64,000 nt of DNA, from NCBI GenBank assembly GCA_903867225.1, contig CAIPQN010000042.1:1-64000 (forward strand), in the 5' to 3' direction. Position 1 is the first letter of the stretch. Every line of letters starts with the position of its first letter. Below are positions 9,735 through 17,878 of this stretch, in pieces. The notes under the pieces were generated by a model. It did not search any database, had not been told where the DNA came from, and was given only the letters and a program-made list of their open reading frames with translations. This DNA is from an uncultured Pseudomonadota bacterium. Lineage in GTDB: Bacteria; Pseudomonadota; Gammaproteobacteria; Methylococcales; Methylomonadaceae. Position numbers and translations under genes: made by a program.

Positions 9735-12255
9735 ATCAAAAGCGTTACATCTTTTAACTGTCGCTGCGCTTGCTTTGCCTTTAACAACGGTTTTTGCCAG
9801 CGACGAAGATGCTTATTTTCAATACGGACATTATGAAGATGGCGAAAGAAATTTATTTACGACCAAAAGTGCGTTCAAACCGATTGAAGTCGATAGTTTG
9901 CAAAGTGGCGCACGCTTAAAGCTGTCTGATCGCGTGCGTTTAGCGTTCAATTACACGCAAGATACTTGGAGTGGCGCAACGCCAATAACTACTGCCCTAC
10001 TTGCATTTAATCCCAATCATGAAAGTACCACCCGCGCAAAAACGATTAGTGGTGCATCACCTTATTTGCAACCGTCCAATCTTTATGTAGATAAACAATT
10101 TAACCCATTGCAACTTGACGCAAAAACTCAAAAATACAGTGCAAATAATCAACTCGTTCACACACTTTCAACTGCATCGCCTGAAACACGAAAACAAGGT
10201 GGTATTGGAATTGGTTACGATTGGGACGAAGCAAGTTTGGATGCTGGTGCTGGAACATCGGTTGAGCCTGATTACCAATCGGTTTTTGGTAATGTCGGTT
10301 TGCGGCTTGATTTTAATCAAAAATTAACCAGCGTAAATTTAGGTGCGAGTTATACAGCAAGCGAAACAAACTCGATGCTTGATCACGATGCGTCACCGTA
10401 TATTGAAACCTCGACATTTGGCACGCGCGTTCAAACGCTAAAAAATGGCGTGAAATTGGTCACGGGTTCAAAAGATGATTGGACAGGGAGTTTAGGTTTA
10501 ACGCAGGTGTTAAATAAATCGGCGTTAATTGAAGGAAGTGTAAGTTACACGGCAAGCAACGGTTATATGTCGAATCCTTACAAAGTAGTCGAAATTTTAT
10601 TTGTTGACCCCACTAAAAAAGCGGATTCAGAAGGGAAGATTGACGCAAAATTGTTGCCATTTTTAGAGCAACGTCCAGAGCAGCGAAATCAATGGACAGA
10701 AAATTTACGTTTTGTTCAACATATTGCTGCGCTCGATGCCGCGTTACATTTGGATTATCGTTTTTATCACGATGATTGGGGCATTAACGCACATACGATT
10801 TCAAGCGATTGGATTCAACCGATTGGCGATGGTTGGTCACTCACGCCGCGAGTTCGTTATTATTCACAAAATGCGGCAGATTTTTACACGCCTTATTTGC
10901 TCTCAAAACAAGCCGCAAGTACGATTAAATTTGATGATAACGGCAACATCACGCGCACTTCGTACAATCCAAAATTATTCCCCCAAAATTATTCTAGCGA
11001 TTACCGTTTGTCAGGTTATGGCGCGTTAAGTGGCGGTTTAACGGTCACTAAAAAATTCGCCAAAGGCTTGGAACTTCAAGCGGGTGCGGAGTATTACACA
11101 CACGCGGGAAATTTGAAATTAGGCGGTGGTGGCGAAGGAAATTACGCTGATTTTGACGGTTATTTGGTGAATGCCGCATTGAATGTTGATTTAGCGGCAT
11201 TAGCAACGGCAAATTCCGCGCACAGCGAACATTCTCATCATGCTCATCACCATCATGGTACAGGCGCACCAGCGGGCGTGATGTTTGATCATGTTTTAGC
11301 AAATGCAGGCGATGTGATGATTGGGTATCGTTATATGTATGCAAATCAAGCGGGGCAAATGCAAAATGGGACAAATCCAGTCGGTGATAAAACGCTTTTA
11401 AATCAAAGTTGTGATCCTGTTTTAAAACAATGTTTTGTTACGCCGCAAGAAATGAGCATGAATATGCACATGCTCGATTTGATGTACGCGCCGACAGATT
11501 GGCTAACGTTGATGTTGATGCCGCAATTTATGGATATGCACATGACGATGCGTGACCTTAATGGCGCAGCTGATTTAAATATGCTGACACCATTGGGCGC
11601 GGCGGTGACGCATTCTAGGCATGAACACACAACAGGCGGTGTGGGCGATACGGGGATGTACGCGCTATTTAATATCCTCAAATTTTCAAATCAGCAATTG
11701 AATGTGAGTTTGGGAATTAGCGCACCAACGGGCGATTCGGCGATTCAATTGCGCGATACGCATCAGCAAGATTTAGGCTTTATTCATTACGGAATGCAGC
11801 TTGGTAGCGGAACGTGGGATTTCAAACCTGCAATTACTTATACGGCAAATATCGATGATTGGTCATTTGGCGCACAATTGAATGGTACAAAACGATTAGA
11901 AAATCAGAGTAAATCAGGTTTTGCGTTAGGCGATATTTTTCAGGCAACTGTTTGGGGCAGTTACAGTTGGATGAATTGGCTAGCAACATCAGTGCGCGGT
12001 GTTTATACCTTGCAAGGCGCGTTAAACGGTTCATACAACGGTATTTATCATCAAATTGGCGCGATGGATTTTCCAAATAGTTATGGCGGACGCTTTGTCG
12101 ATGTGGGTTTTGGCGTTGCCGCGTCAATGCCAGACGGAAGTTTGCAAGGAAATAGAATTAGTTTTGAATGGTTGCAGCCCGTTCACGATGATGTGAACGG
12201 CTATCAACTACCCCGTGAAGGCGCATTATCTGCGACGTGGTCTTATGCTTTTTAA
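9721..12255 (+). CDS. DUF3570 outer-membrane protein fused to a His/Met-rich barrel, with flavinylation motif
   Basis: Start GTG 9721 (VAVTKSKALHLL) follows GGAGGT by four bases, overlaps the DUF4266 stop and gives 844 residues with a signal peptide; an upstream ATG at 9670 would add a Val-rich tail read from the DUF4266 codons. The N-terminal part is DUF3570. It contains DTWSGAT (residues 81-87), matching the D-x-x-S/T-G-A-T motif that ApbE modifies with FMN on threonine. After a His-rich hinge (HSEHSHHAHHHHG) comes a second barrel-like region with Met/His clusters (MSMNMHMLDLMY, MDMHMTMRD), ending in the outer-membrane-type phenylalanine. DUF3570 proteins are usually about half this length. 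A flavinylated, copper-binding outer-membrane protein is a reasonable but unproven reading. Confidence 0.75.
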   Translation: MAVTKSKALHLLTVAALALPLTTVFASDEDAYFQYGHYEDGERNLFTTKSAFKPIEVDSLQSGARLKLSDRVRLAFNYTQDTWSGATPITTALLAFNPNHESTTRAKTISGASPYLQPSNLYVDKQFNPLQLDAKTQKYSANNQLVHTLSTASPETRKQGGIGIGYDWDEASLDAGAGTSVEPDYQSVFGNVGLRLDFNQKLTSVNLGASYTASETNSMLDHDASPYIETSTFGTRVQTLKNGVKLVTGSKDDWTGSLGLTQVLNKSALIEGSVSYTASNGYMSNPYKVVEILFVDPTKKADSEGKIDAKLLPFLEQRPEQRNQWTENLRFVQHIAALDAALHLDYRFYHDDWGINAHTISSDWIQPIGDGWSLTPRVRYYSQNAADFYTPYLLSKQAASTIKFDDNGNITRTSYNPKLFPQNYSSDYRLSGYGALSGGLTVTKKFAKGLELQAGAEYYTHAGNLKLGGGGEGNYADFDGYLVNAALNVDLAALATANSAHSEHSHHAHHHHGTGAPAGVMFDHVLANAGDVMIGYRYMYANQAGQMQNGTNPVGDKTLLNQSCDPVLKQCFVTPQEMSMNMHMLDLMYAPTDWLTLMLMPQFMDMHMTMRDLNGAADLNMLTPLGAAVTHSRHEHTTGGVGDTGMYALFNILKFSNQQLNVSLGISAPTGDSAIQLRDTHQQDLGFIHYGMQLGSGTWDFKPAITYTANIDDWSFGAQLNGTKRLENQSKSGFALGDIFQATVWGSYSWMNWLATSVRGVYTLQGALNGSYNGIYHQIGAMDFPNSYGGRFVDVGFGVAASMPDGSLQGNRISFEWLQPVHDDVNGYQLPREGALSATWSYAF

Positions 12256-13111
12256 TCAATTTTCTTTTTCTGCAATGGGTTCACCATGTGAATTACAGCT
12301 TTATGCCGAAAACGATTTTCTTGCTCAAAAAATCGCGCAACAAATTATTACTGATGTTCATCGTTTAGAACGTAAATACTCGCGTTATCGAGCCGATAGT
12401 TTTTTATCGAAAATTAACGAAGTTGCCGCGTCTGGCGGTTCGATTGACGTTGATGAAGAAACAGCGGGATTATTAAATTACGCTCAAACCTGTTACGAAT
12501 TGAGTGACGGTTTGTTTGATATTACGTCGGGGATTTTGCGGCAAGCGTGGCGATTCGACTCCCCTGCCCTGCCAGAAGATAAAATAATTCAATCATTATT
12601 AGCAAAAATTGGTTGGCAAAAACTTTACTGGGAAAATTCAACCCTTACTTTTTCGCAGGCTGAAATGGAAATCGATTTTGGTGGAATTGTTAAAGAATAC
12701 GCGGCAGATAGAGCCGCAACGTTGTGTTTAAATGCGGGAATTTCACACGGAATTGTAAATTTGGGTGGCGATATAAAAATCATCGGCGCACACCCTGACG
12801 GTAAACCGTGGTGCGTTGGTATTCAACATCCGCGTGATAAAACCAAAATTTGGAAAACACTAAAATTAAAAACAGGAGCGTTGGCGAGTAGCGGCGATTA
12901 TGAACGCTGCATGGTGATTGACGGCGTTCGCTACGGGCATATTTTGAATCCAAAAACGGGTTATCCTGTGCGACATTTAGCGGCAGTTAGCGTGATAGCG
13001 GATTTATGTGTAGTGGCGGGAAGTGCAGCAACCATTGCAATGCTCAAAGAAAAAGATGGTGAAAAATGGTTGAAGTCGCTTGGTTTGAAAAATTACACGT
13101 TTAAAAATTAA
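12245..13111 (+). CDS. apbE: FAD:protein FMN transferase (ApbE family)
   Basis: ApbE enzymes attach FMN through a phosphoester bond to threonine in D-x-x-S/T-G-A-T motifs. Starting at ATG 12245 the product is 288 residues and overlaps the DUF3570 gene by 11 bases. Family blocks include SRYRADSFLSKIN, DFGGIVKEYAADRA, NLGGDIKIIGAHPDGKPW and HILNPKTGYP. Two points are unusual. There is no signal peptide or lipobox, although most bacterial ApbE proteins act in the periplasm. The usual A-D-A-x-A-T metal site reads AGSAAT, lacking the aspartate. This may mark the subfamily that accompanies DUF3570. Its substrate is probably the neighbour's DTWSGAT site. The stop overlaps the convergent gene by 11 bases. 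Confidence 0.85.
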   Translation: MLFNQFSFSAMGSPCELQLYAENDFLAQKIAQQIITDVHRLERKYSRYRADSFLSKINEVAASGGSIDVDEETAGLLNYAQTCYELSDGLFDITSGILRQAWRFDSPALPEDKIIQSLLAKIGWQKLYWENSTLTFSQAEMEIDFGGIVKEYAADRAATLCLNAGISHGIVNLGGDIKIIGAHPDGKPWCVGIQHPRDKTKIWKTLKLKTGALASSGDYERCMVIDGVRYGHILNPKTGYPVRHLAAVSVIADLCVVAGSAATIAMLKEKDGEKWLKSLGLKNYTFKN

Positions 13112-14051
13112 CCACCACTTCTCCGCCTTGATTTCTGGCACTCACGATTTTGAATTGTAGCGGTATTTCGACAAAAGCAGCACGAGCGGATTCAACTAAA
13201 TCTTCGGCAATTTCTTCACCTTCAATCAAACAAAAACCAGTCGGTCCCCACGACGTTTGACCAATCGCAACTGCGCCACATTTTGCTAAAAATTGCATGG
13301 CTTTTTCTACATCAAGGCTGGTAAATACGCCGCCTTGAGCTGGTGAAAAATGTTCACCAACAGTCTGTTGTAATTCTGTAATGACTTTACCAAAACGCGC
13401 TAAATCATTTTCTGCAACCGCTGGTAAAGCCTGCATCAATAATAAATAACTCAATCGTTCTGCTTCCAAGCGTGGAAATGGTGGTAAATTTTTAAACGCA
13501 TGGATTTCTTGTTGACCATGTAATCCTTGTCCGCGTTGGTCAAAAACTAAAATGAATCGCCATGTTTCTGGAATATCAAAATGTGCCAACATTGGTGGCG
13601 TAATCGTATTTTCACCACGTCCACCATCAACAACAAAACCACCCTGTTCAAAAATACCAATGCCAATACCAGAACGTAAACCACGATCCATAATTGCTGC
13701 AACATCTCGCACACTCAAACCCAAATTGTAAAACGCATTTAAACCAGCACCCACAGCCAAAGCCATTTGTGTGCCTGAACCCAAGCCAATGTGTTCGGGA
13801 ATTGCAGAGATAATTTCAATTTGAACATTTGTGGAAACGTTAAAGGTTTCACAAAAAGCGATTAAACATTTTTCGGCTCGTTTATTTGTGACAATTTTTT
13901 CTTTCGCAGGAGTAATGACTAATTCTGTCACAGGTTCATTTAATGCCACACCGATGCTGCCAAAATGTCGTCCTAACGCGCCACTCAAATCTAAAAAACC
14001 CATGTGTAAACGTGCAGGTGCGATAACAGAAACAGAAGAAAATGAAGTCAT
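13101..14051 (-). CDS. mptG: Beta-ribofuranosylaminobenzene 5'-phosphate synthase
   Basis: This GHMP-fold enzyme condenses p-aminobenzoate (or p-hydroxybenzoate) with phosphoribosyl pyrophosphate, releasing CO2, as the first committed step to tetrahydromethanopterin. The 316-residue protein has the start APARLHMGFLDLSGALGR, the GHMP loop PEHIGLGSGTQMALAVG and the GQTSWGPTGF block near the C-terminus. In proteobacteria H4MPT serves the formaldehyde oxidation pathway of methylotrophs, so this gene is the strongest lifestyle marker in the window. It is convergent with and overlaps apbE by 11 bases. No other H4MPT genes are nearby. Confidence 0.88.
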   Translation of the reverse strand: MTSFSSVSVIAPARLHMGFLDLSGALGRHFGSIGVALNEPVTELVITPAKEKIVTNKRAEKCLIAFCETFNVSTNVQIEIISAIPEHIGLGSGTQMALAVGAGLNAFYNLGLSVRDVAAIMDRGLRSGIGIGIFEQGGFVVDGGRGENTITPPMLAHFDIPETWRFILVFDQRGQGLHGQQEIHAFKNLPPFPRLEAERLSYLLLMQALPAVAENDLARFGKVITELQQTVGEHFSPAQGGVFTSLDVEKAMQFLAKCGAVAIGQTSWGPTGFCLIEGEEIAEDLVESARAAFVEIPLQFKIVSARNQGGEVVVNF

Positions 14052-14150
14052 GTGTAACCAGTAAAAAATAAAGAATGATGCAAAGATAGCAGATTCTGGA
14101 ATTATTGAAAGTGCGTTGTTAACACGTCCATAAACCCAGATGACAGTGCG

Positions 14151-14179
14151 TTAATGTGCAATTTTTATTGTGCTACAAT
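14151..14179 (+). promoter_or_regulatory. Candidate promoter of the 149-residue gene
   Basis: TTAATG (14151-14156) and TACAAT (14174-14179) are 17 bases apart, about 35 bases before the start codon. The -35 is weak, so this is a tentative sigma-70 assignment. Confidence 0.35.
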
Positions 14180-14214
14180 TCGCGCCTCACTTAACCTTCT
14201 TAAAATTGTGACCT

Positions 14215-14664
14215 ATGAACAAAATGAGCAAGAAAAAAATTTTTGCATTATTTGCAGCGGTAATTGCTTTAGTAGTTTTTCAACGTGAATTATTGATTCC
14301 AATGGCAAAAGAAGCTGCAAAGTCTGATTTATTTCTAATCGAAAGCAAAGATCAAGGCAGCATGATTACGCAATCGAATGAAATGACACAGTTTGCGTTC
14401 CAACATTGCAACACACATCTCAAAGCGGATTTAGACCCAAAAACGACAGTGGTATTGCCAGAAAAACCGTTGAATGCGTGGAGTTTAGGAAATTATGAAT
14501 ATGTTGTTAGCGCAGAAGCAGACGTTACGCACGAAAATTCAGTCCCTAAAAAACATAAATATGTGTGCCGAATTAGTTATAAAAATGGTGATGATATAAG
14601 TGGCGGTAAAGATTTTGAAAATTGGTCATTAGACGGATTGTCTAAAGTGGATGACGAAAAATAA
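14215..14664 (+). CDS. Membrane-anchored protein, unknown function
   Basis: A 149-residue protein with a lysine-rich start, one hydrophobic segment (FALFAAVIALVVF, about residues 10-23) and a soluble part probably facing the periplasm. It contains two cysteines (FQHCNTHLK, KYVCRISYK) that could pair. The segment NYEYVVSAEADV followed by KHKYVCRISYKNGDD looks like beta strands. I do not recognise the family. The gene stands alone between its own promoter and a hairpin terminator. Confidence 0.6.
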   Translation: MNKMSKKKIFALFAAVIALVVFQRELLIPMAKEAAKSDLFLIESKDQGSMITQSNEMTQFAFQHCNTHLKADLDPKTTVVLPEKPLNAWSLGNYEYVVSAEADVTHENSVPKKHKYVCRISYKNGDDISGGKDFENWSLDGLSKVDDEK

Positions 14665-14671
14665 TCATGAC

Positions 14672-14694
14672 GAGACGCAGAAATTTTGCGTCTC
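14672..14694. terminator. Bidirectional hairpin between the 149-residue gene and epmA
   Basis: GAGACGCA (14672-14679) pairs with TGCGTCTC (14687-14694) between two convergent genes, eight bases after one stop and just before the other. The U-tracts are weak on both strands. Confidence 0.6.
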
Positions 14695-14695
14695 A

Positions 14696-15664
14696 TTAAG
14701 CGTGTGAAATATCAAAACTCAATACATCGCTAATCGTTCGCGAATTCGCCAACACCATCAAAATTCTATCCAAACCCAACGCAATGCCTGAGCAATCGGG
14801 CAAACCGTTTTTCAGCGCAGCGAGTAATCGTTTATCTTTTTCTGCTTTTGGTAAATTATTTTGCTTTCTGATTTCAATTTCAGCATCAAAACGCCTATTT
14901 TGTTCTTCTGCATCGCTAAGTTCATGAAAGCCATTGCCCAATTCAATGCCGTTGATAAAGACTTCTACACGCTCTGTGATTAACGGATTTTTAGCATTTA
15001 AACGCGCTAATGATGATTGACACGCGGGATAACCATAAACCAAACACAGCTCATTTTTACCCAAATGTGGTTGAACACAAAAACTAAATAAAAAATCTAA
15101 CCACAGCGCGTGATTTTCGCCACAAATAGAAATTGCATCGGACAAATGTTCTCGTTTAGCAAAAGCAGAGTAATCCTCACGCGAAAAAACGAGTGCGTTC
15201 AAACCCGTAAATTGCTCGAAAACGGTTTGATAACTGATGCGTTGTGGCGTTTTCAACCTGCCATCAAATAAAATATCGAACAACAATTCCACTTCATTCA
15301 TCAATTCTGCCAAATCAAAATCAACCCGATACCATTCTAAAATCGTAAATTCTGGATTGTGAAAACGTCCTGCTTCACCATTCCGAAAGGCTTTGCAGAT
15401 TTGAAAAATTGAACCACTACCTGCTGACAATAATCGTTTCATGGCAAATTCAGGCGACGTTTGTAAAAATAATAGTTGTGAATGTGGAGGTGTTTCGTAA
15501 TTTGACGTAAAAAAAGCGAGTTGTGGATCCGTGCCACTCGCGTGACTAAGTAACGGTGTTTCTACTTCCAACACATTTCGTTCCGCAAAAAAAACGCGAA
15601 TACGTTGCAGCATTCGCGCTCTTAATTGCAATAATTCAATCGAACAACTTTCTGAATTTTGCAC
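14696..15664 (-). CDS. epmA: EF-P lysine (R)-beta-lysyl ligase
   Basis: EpmA is a paralogue of the catalytic domain of class II lysyl-tRNA synthetase that attaches (R)-beta-lysine to Lys34 of EF-P. I choose GTG 15664, seven bases after the efp stop, giving 322 residues, close to E. coli EpmA (325). An in-frame ATG at 15715 would overlap efp by 44 bases with a non-family extension. Family motifs include RVFFAERNVLEVETPLL, CKAFRNGEAGRFHNPEFT (motif 2) and the C-terminal GIALGLDRILMVL (motif 3). efp directly upstream supports the assignment. The partner lysine aminomutase (EpmB) is not in the window. Confidence 0.92.
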   Translation of the reverse strand: MQNSESCSIELLQLRARMLQRIRVFFAERNVLEVETPLLSHASGTDPQLAFFTSNYETPPHSQLLFLQTSPEFAMKRLLSAGSGSIFQICKAFRNGEAGRFHNPEFTILEWYRVDFDLAELMNEVELLFDILFDGRLKTPQRISYQTVFEQFTGLNALVFSREDYSAFAKREHLSDAISICGENHALWLDFLFSFCVQPHLGKNELCLVYGYPACQSSLARLNAKNPLITERVEVFINGIELGNGFHELSDAEEQNRRFDAEIEIRKQNNLPKAEKDKRLLAALKNGLPDCSGIALGLDRILMVLANSRTISDVLSFDISHA

Positions 15665-15671
15665 GGCAATT

Positions 15672-16241
15672 TTATTCTTTGACGCGAGAAATATATTCAC
15701 CCGTGCGAGTATCAACTTTAATTACTTCATTTTGTGCTACAAATAACGGAACACGAACGACTGCGCCTGTTGATAATCTGGCTGGTTTACCGCCGCCGCC
15801 TGATGTATCACCACGCACACCTGGATCAGTTTCAACAATTTCTAATTCCACGAAATTTCCTGGTGTCACGGCTAATGGCGCATCATTCCACAATGTGACG
15901 GTACACATATCTTGATCTTTTAACCACAAGCCTGCATCGCCAACCACTTTCGCATCGGCTTGATATTGTTCAAATGTATTCTGATCCATAAAATGACGAT
16001 AATCACCGTCGTTATAAAGATATTGCATTTCAACATCCATCACGTCGGCACCTTCCAGCGATTCGCCAGATTTAAATGTGCGCTCAATAACCCGACCTGT
16101 TTTTAAATTACGGATTTTGACACGGTTAAATGCTTGCCCTTTACCAGGTTTCACAAATTCGTTTTCGATAATCGCGCATGGATCGTTATCTAACATGATT
16201 TTCAAGCCAGATCTAAATTCATTGGTGCTATAAACTGCCAT
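15672..16241 (-). CDS. efp: Elongation factor P
   Basis: EF-P relieves ribosome stalling at polyproline stretches. The 189-residue protein has the KOW-like first domain with Lys34 in [13 protein letters not shown], the residue modified by EpmA, and OB domains carrying [20 protein letters not shown] at the end. The downstream neighbour is epmA, so factor and modifying enzyme are in one operon. The start ATG is conserved ([14 protein letters not shown]). Confidence 0.96.
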   Translation of the reverse strand: MAVYSTNEFRSGLKIMLDNDPCAIIENEFVKPGKGQAFNRVKIRNLKTGRVIERTFKSGESLEGADVMDVEMQYLYNDGDYRHFMDQNTFEQYQADAKVVGDAGLWLKDQDMCTVTLWNDAPLAVTPGNFVELEIVETDPGVRGDTSGGGGKPARLSTGAVVRVPLFVAQNEVIKVDTRTGEYISRVKE

Positions 16242-16374
16242 TTTGTCCTCAAAAGATTAAACAAGTTAAAGCATCATTATAATGGTTCAGGTTCTATCCT
16301 AAAAACTTTAAAATCCAAAAAATACGGATATTACACGCCATTATTATTTGCTTGAAAATGGGTTGGCAGAAAGA

Positions 16375-17673
16375 TTAACGACTTCTGCTGCGTGAACCTT
16401 GCGTTTTAGGACGCGCATTCGATGCTTGATTTCTAGCAACGTAACCTTTCTTATCAGAGGGTTTTGTATGACGTAAATCTTTCTTCGCACCATCTTTCAC
16501 GACGACTTTTTTCGGCATATCGGCGACTTTTAACGACACCACTTCATAACCTGTATCAGCAACTTGTGGCAAATGACGTTTCAATAATTTTTCAATTTCA
16601 AATAATAATTGTGATTCTTCAGGTGAAACTAACGAAATCGCCGCGCCGCTAGAACCCGCACGACCTGTGCGCCCAATACGATGAATATAATCTTCAGGTA
16701 CTTGCGGCAAATCATAGTTCACAACGTGCGGTAAATTATCGATGTCCAAACCGCGTGCCGCAATATCTGTCGCCACTAAAACAGATACTTTTCCATTTTT
16801 GAAAAAATCTAATGCTTTAGTGCGTGCGCCTTGTGATTTATCACCATGCAAGGCGGCTGAACGAATACCGTCCATCGTCAATTGTTTTTCCAAACGATCC
16901 GCGCCATGTTTTGTACGAACAAAAACCAACACTTGTTTCCAATTGTTACTGCCAATTAAATACGAAAGCAAAGCACGTTTATTTTCTTTTGCGATGCCAT
17001 AAACTAATTCGGAAACATTTTCAGACGTGATATTCGGCTTCGCTACTTCAACCGCAATAGGATTATTTAATAACTGTGCAGCAAGTGCTTTGATTTCTGA
17101 TGAATAAGTGGCTGAAAATAATAATGTTTGACGCTGTTTTGGCAAATTGCCACAAATTCGTTTAATGTCTGGCAAAAAGCCCATGTCCAACATTCTGTCA
17201 GCTTCATCGAGAACCAACATTTCGACGTTATTCAAATTGATATGGCGTTCGTGCATGTGATCGCACAAACGTCCAGTGGTCGCCACCACAATATCGCAAC
17301 CGCGTTGTAATTGGCGAATTTGCATATTGATACTCGCACCACCGATAATAACCTCTGTGACCAACGGCAAATGTGCGCCATACGTTTTAATACTTTCATA
17401 AACTTGCGCCGCGAGTTCACGAGTTGGCACGATAACTAATGCGCGAATGCGTCGTGGTTTTTGATGCGGATCATGATTTTCCATTAAGCGTTGCAACAAT
17501 GGCAACGTGAAACCAGCGGTTTTACCCGTGCCAGTTTGTGCGCCCGCTAAAACATCTTTGCCAGCGAGAATATGGGGAATAGCTTGTTTTTGTACGGGGG
17601 TTGGCGTGGTGTAACCTTGGGTACTGATGGCTTTTAATAATTCTTCGTTTAAGCCGAGTGCTTCAAAACTCAT
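16375..17673 (-). CDS. rhlE: DEAD-box RNA helicase, RhlE type
   Basis: An ATP-dependent RNA helicase linked in this family to ribosome assembly and RNA turnover. Start ATG 17673 ([13 protein letters not shown]) gives 432 residues; an upstream in-frame ATG would add a 19-residue hydrophobic tail unlike the family. Motifs in order: Q motif [14 protein letters not shown], motif [13 protein letters not shown] box [16 protein letters not shown], and motif [12 protein letters not shown]. The C-terminal tail is basic and rich in Lys/Arg/Ser, as in RhlE. The gene is monocistronic. Confidence 0.92.
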   Translation of the reverse strand: MSFEALGLNEELLKAISTQGYTTPTPVQKQAIPHILAGKDVLAGAQTGTGKTAGFTLPLLQRLMENHDPHQKPRRIRALVIVPTRELAAQVYESIKTYGAHLPLVTEVIIGGASINMQIRQLQRGCDIVVATTGRLCDHMHERHINLNNVEMLVLDEADRMLDMGFLPDIKRICGNLPKQRQTLLFSATYSSEIKALAAQLLNNPIAVEVAKPNITSENVSELVYGIAKENKRALLSYLIGSNNWKQVLVFVRTKHGADRLEKQLTMDGIRSAALHGDKSQGARTKALDFFKNGKVSVLVATDIAARGLDIDNLPHVVNYDLPQVPEDYIHRIGRTGRAGSSGAAISLVSPEESQLLFEIEKLLKRHLPQVADTGYEVVSLKVADMPKKVVVKDGAKKDLRHTKPSDKKGYVARNQASNARPKTQGSRSRSR

Positions 17674-17878
17674 GTAAAATCTCTTTGTAATAAAAATAAA
17701 AATGAAGTGGATAGCGGTAATATAACACAAGGCTCATAAGGGTTTGATGTTAAAAGTAAGATAGCGAAAATGAGCCTAACTTTTTATTCGGATTACTATT
17801 AAAATACACCACGCAAATTGTAAACGACCATCAAAGTCACCTTTTTAAAATTATTTACTAAATTTTGGAATAAAAAAT

